NCBI GenBank assembly: GCA_913061385.1
Contig: CAJXTM010000121.1
Span: forward strand, 1-8,198
Reading direction: 5' to 3'
Source of the DNA: an uncultured Rhodopirellula sp.
GTDB lineage: Bacteria > Planctomycetota > Planctomycetia > Pirellulales > Pirellulaceae
Length of the DNA: 8,198 nt
The stretch's first letter is position 1, and each line of letters opens with the position of its first letter. The translations under genes and the position numbers were made by a program. Below, one piece after another: positions 6,432-8,198 of this stretch. Below the pieces are notes generated by a model. The model was not told the DNA's origin. It made no database searches and saw only the letters and a program-made list of their open reading frames with translations.

Positions 6432-6566
6432 ATGCCGATGACCGATGGGAGTGTCGATGATCGCAATTTGTTGATTTTGACGCAAATTCTCGCTGCCGGA
6501 CGAACCGAAAGGGCTGCTGTGGAGCTTGTGAGACAGCGATTAGACGATTGTTTTGGTCGAATTTGA
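6432..6566 (+). CDS. Possible 44-aa small protein or gene remnant
   Basis: An ATG at 6432, with AGGA 9 nt upstream (6419-6422), opens a 44-codon frame ending in TGA. The product begins MPMTDGSVDDRN and continues with two amphipathic, helix-like segments (LLILTQILAAG and ERAAVELVRQRLDD). Its composition is more protein-like than that of a random frame. The GRTERAAVELV part loosely recalls the first helices of ECF-type sigma factors, so it could be a truncated relic, but the frame after the stop gives no recognisable continuation. I do not recognise it, and a chance frame remains likely. Confidence 0.25.
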   Translation: MPMTDGSVDDRNLLILTQILAAGRTERAAVELVRQRLDDCFGRI

Positions 6567-6729
6567 CGACTTTATGCGGTGTGCGGGCAAATCATGCCGA
6601 TATTCGTAACGTCTGGGTTTGAAGGAATTCAACCGGTTCCTAGAGTGTCGTGGAGTGATTCGCTAATTCGGCACAATCGGACCGGAGCCCAAAAGGTGGG
6701 CTAGATTGGCGGTTTTCGCAGCGTTTTCG

Positions 6730-6759
6730 TTGACACTCGATTTAGCGTGTAACTATACT
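6730..6759 (+). promoter_or_regulatory. Sigma-70-type promoter for the coiled-coil/membrane-protein pair
   Basis: A perfect -35 box TTGACA (6730-6735) and a near-perfect -10 box TATACT (6754-6759) are separated by 18 bp. Transcription would begin near 6766, giving a leader of about 130 nt before the ATG at 6896. The leader can form a small hairpin, TTCCC/GGGAA (6788-6802), extended by AGA/TCT. This is by far the best promoter match in the window. Confidence 0.7.
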
Positions 6760-6895
6760 TCGGTGTGAGTGGTGAAATTGGGTAAGATTCCCGGCGTGGG
6801 AAGTCTGCGTGCCACTACCGTCCTCTGCTTCGAATATGATAGCGAGGAACTAACCTCCTCTCGTTTGGTCCGTCTCGTCGTCAACGGAAACACTA

Positions 6896-7744
6896 ATGAC
6901 TCTACTTGGTAAGTGTCTAACTGCCCTGATCTTGATACTGAGTGTCATGTTCGCGGCTCTCGCCTTGGTGGCTACCGCCTCGCACAAAAACTGGCGTGAT
7001 GCGGTACTCACGGGAGAAAATGGTCAGCCCGGGTTGAAGGCTCAAATAGAGAACATCAGCAGGGAGAATTTGCAACTTCGCGGTGAGAAGGAGCGAACAC
7101 AGAGTGCTCTGGCACGCGAGCAGGTCTCGCGTAAAACAGCACTGGCTGCACTCCAAACTCAACTCGATCGTCTTCAGGAGGAGTTGGGTAGAAGCGGTGC
7201 CGAGGTGGAACGACTCGGGACCCAGGTCAGTGAGTTGACCACTTCGGATCTGAACAAGACCAAACAGCTCGAGACGTTGACTGACGATAATGAACGGTTG
7301 CGGACCAGTGTGCGTGAAGAGCAGGCCGCTCGAGACACATTGTTCACGACGACACTCGTTTTAACTGATCAGATGAATGTGCTTCGCGGGTTCAAGCAAC
7401 GCTTGGAGCAGCGAAACAAACAACTCATGGCCCAGGCTACTCGGTTCGAAGAAGTCATTGCCGCACGCGGTATCGACATCAACGAACCTCTTGATGGTGC
7501 TCCTCCTGAGAGGAATGGCAACATCCTACAAATCGATCGACCCAGTCATTTGGTGCTCGTTTCGATTGGATCAGACGAAGGTCTACGAGCAGGTCACTTC
7601 CTTGAAGTGACGCGACAAGGCCGCTACGTCGGAAAGTTGAAAGTGCGTAACACTGAGCCGGATCGTTCGGTTGCAGAAATTCTGAAAGATTACAGCGAAG
7701 GCATCCTGCAGGAGGGCGATCGTGTCGACACTACCCTCGACTGA
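6896..7744 (+). CDS. Membrane-anchored coiled-coil protein with MreC-like C-terminal domain
   Basis: This 282-aa protein has one N-terminal membrane helix (about residues 7-28). A long charged heptad-rich region (about 45-190; many Leu, Glu, Gln and Arg, few prolines) is predicted to be coiled coil. A small beta-rich end domain (about 208-280) carries GNILQID, VLVSIGSDEGLRAG, VGKLKV and LQEGDRV. The order membrane helix, coiled coil, beta domain is that of MreC-type envelope scaffolds, but the C-terminus is shorter than MreC and no mreB or mreD is adjacent, so I do not call it MreC. The short N-terminus before the helix suggests most of the chain is outside the cytoplasmic membrane. A consensus promoter lies 137 bp upstream of the start. 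The next gene overlaps its end by 23 nt, implying co-expression. It appears to be a planctomycete family of unknown function. Confidence 0.85.
   Translation: MTLLGKCLTALILILSVMFAALALVATASHKNWRDAVLTGENGQPGLKAQIENISRENLQLRGEKERTQSALAREQVSRKTALAALQTQLDRLQEELGRSGAEVERLGTQVSELTTSDLNKTKQLETLTDDNERLRTSVREEQAARDTLFTTTLVLTDQMNVLRGFKQRLEQRNKQLMAQATRFEEVIAARGIDINEPLDGAPPERNGNILQIDRPSHLVLVSIGSDEGLRAGHFLEVTRQGRYVGKLKVRNTEPDRSVAEILKDYSEGILQEGDRVDTTLD
7710..7715 (+). promoter_or_regulatory. Perfect AGGAGG Shine-Dalgarno inside the preceding gene
   Basis: AGGAGG sits 6 nt before the GTG at 7722, within the last codons of the coiled-coil gene. It fixes the GTG start of the small membrane protein and indicates strong, probably coupled, translation. 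Confidence 0.8.
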
Positions 7745-7934
7745 TACGAAAACAAAGCAACCAGCTAGCGTTTACACCGTGATGCTGTTTTTAAGCATGC
7801 TATTCATGCTGCTTGCGGTAATTGCAATGTGGATTGAATACCAGCGCTACGCGCCGGAATTCTGGGAGACTAAAACCGCACAGCCGCAAGAGACCAGCTT
7901 TATCGTGCCCGCTGACGAATGTCACCTTGCCTGA
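7722..7934 (+). CDS. Small single-pass membrane protein, overlapping the coiled-coil gene
   Basis: The gene encodes 70 aa from a GTG start and overlaps the end of the upstream gene by 23 nt in another frame. A polar N-terminus of about 16 residues with Lys and Thr is followed by one hydrophobic helix (about 17-38; VYTVMLFLSMLFMLLAVIAM), then an aromatic-rich segment (WIEYQRYAPEFW) and a short tail. By the positive-inside rule the N-terminus (K10, K12) probably faces the cytoplasm and the tail lies outside, next to the upstream partner's periplasmic part. The perfect Shine-Dalgarno and the overlap argue strongly that it is real and functionally tied to the coiled-coil protein. I recognise no family. 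Confidence 0.8.
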   Translation: MSTLPSTDTKTKQPASVYTVMLFLSMLFMLLAVIAMWIEYQRYAPEFWETKTAQPQETSFIVPADECHLA

Positions 7935-7980
7935 TCGGTTGGTGTGCGTTTCGCCGTTCTCGAATAGGCTTACGTTTCCC

Positions 7981-8006
7981 GGCCAGCATCATCGGCCAGC
8001 ATCATC
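7981..8006 (+). repeat. Two tandem 13-bp repeats
   Basis: GGCCAGCATCATC occurs twice in direct succession (7981-7993 and 7994-8006), followed by a partial GGCC. It lies 46 bp after the last stop codon and is the third short array placed just behind a gene in this window. The rest of the 7935-8152 spacer shows no gene. Confidence 0.85.
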
Positions 8007-8152
8007 GGCCGGGGGCACGTGGTTTGACGTGCGGGAAGAGCTCGTTTGACCCCGTTTCCATTGGCCAGCCGTTCGTTGGTTGGGAAGTCGTTCATGCTGC
8101 GCATTAAACTGCTTGCTGCGTAGTGATTCATGAAGTCGCTCGCACATGAACC

Positions 8153-8198
8153 CTGTCTCTTATACACATCTCCGAGCCCACGAGACCGAGGCTGATCT
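8153..8198 (-). other. Nextera i7-side adapter and index (not natural sequence)
   Basis: The natural insert ends at 8152. Then come the 19-bp Tn5 mosaic end in reverse orientation (8153-8171), CCGAGCCCACGAGAC (8172-8186), the index CGAGGCTG (8187-8194) and the first bases of P7 (8195-8198). Reverse translation of this adapter yields the artefact peptide MYKRQ. Confidence 0.98.

Larger units (their letters stand above)
6328..6895. other. 568-bp spacer between the kinase and coiled-coil genes
   Basis: The spacer holds a small hairpin after the kinase (6393-6413), a possible 44-codon gene (6432-6566), a 5-bp hairpin AGCCC/GGGCT (6686-6702), a near-consensus promoter (6730-6759) and a leader with a short hairpin (6785-6806). 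Otherwise I see nothing coding in it on either strand. Confidence 0.6.

Noticed and set aside
6896..7744. MreC
   Set aside because: The architecture is similar, but the C-terminal domain is too short and mreB/mreD are not adjacent, so the name is not justified.
7970..8167. 65-codon minus-strand frame starting MYKRQ
   Set aside because: Its start lies in the adapter; the rest is spacer with a tandem repeat.

Overview
The window is one continuous piece of bacterial DNA with library adapter at both ends. Positions 1-48 and 8153-8198 are Illumina Nextera (Tn5) adapter plus index sequence, so the natural insert is only 49-8152 and its ends are tagmentation points. The insert looks like a planctomycete, most likely Pirellulaceae/Rhodopirellula-like. 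The reasons are protein style (a zinc-ribbon plus GYF_2 membrane protein starting MGIRF, a eukaryotic-type kinase with an HRDICPRN catalytic loop, a coiled-coil membrane protein with an MreC-like tail), moderate GC, long intergenic spaces and many starts with weak or no Shine-Dalgarno. This is judgement from memory, not a database result.

Layout, all genes on the + strand: (1) 56-868, zinc-ribbon/GYF_2 protein with one C-terminal membrane helix; (2) 869-1114, spacer with five 14-bp tandem repeats; (3) 1115-1678, secreted protein of unknown function, then 41 nt later 1720-3234, a P-loop ATPase with two membrane helices inserted between Walker A and Walker B (KAP-like layout), probably one operon; (4) 3235-3667, non-coding spacer with inverted repeats; (5) 3668-3757, a 29-codon, extremely basic, ribosomal-protein-like gene starting with GTG; (6) 3758-4380, a 623-nt spacer unusually rich in inverted repeats; (7) 4381-5244, accD, the acetyl-CoA carboxylase carboxyltransferase beta subunit; (8) a spacer with three 15-bp repeats, then a compact Ser/Thr-type protein kinase at 5422-6327; (9) 6328-6895, a spacer with a possible 44-codon gene and a near-consensus sigma-70 promoter; (10) 6896-7744, a membrane-anchored coiled-coil protein, overlapped by a 70-aa single-pass membrane protein (7722-7934) with a strong Shine-Dalgarno; (11) a final spacer with a 13-bp repeat pair.

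No CRISPR array, tRNA, rRNA, integrase or insertion sequence was seen. Most of the window is ordinary chromosomal housekeeping and lineage-specific material. I do not see a clear new defence or mobile system. The best leads are the membrane-inserted ATPase with its secreted neighbour, the tiny basic protein, the structured spacer before accD, and the overlapping membrane-protein pair.
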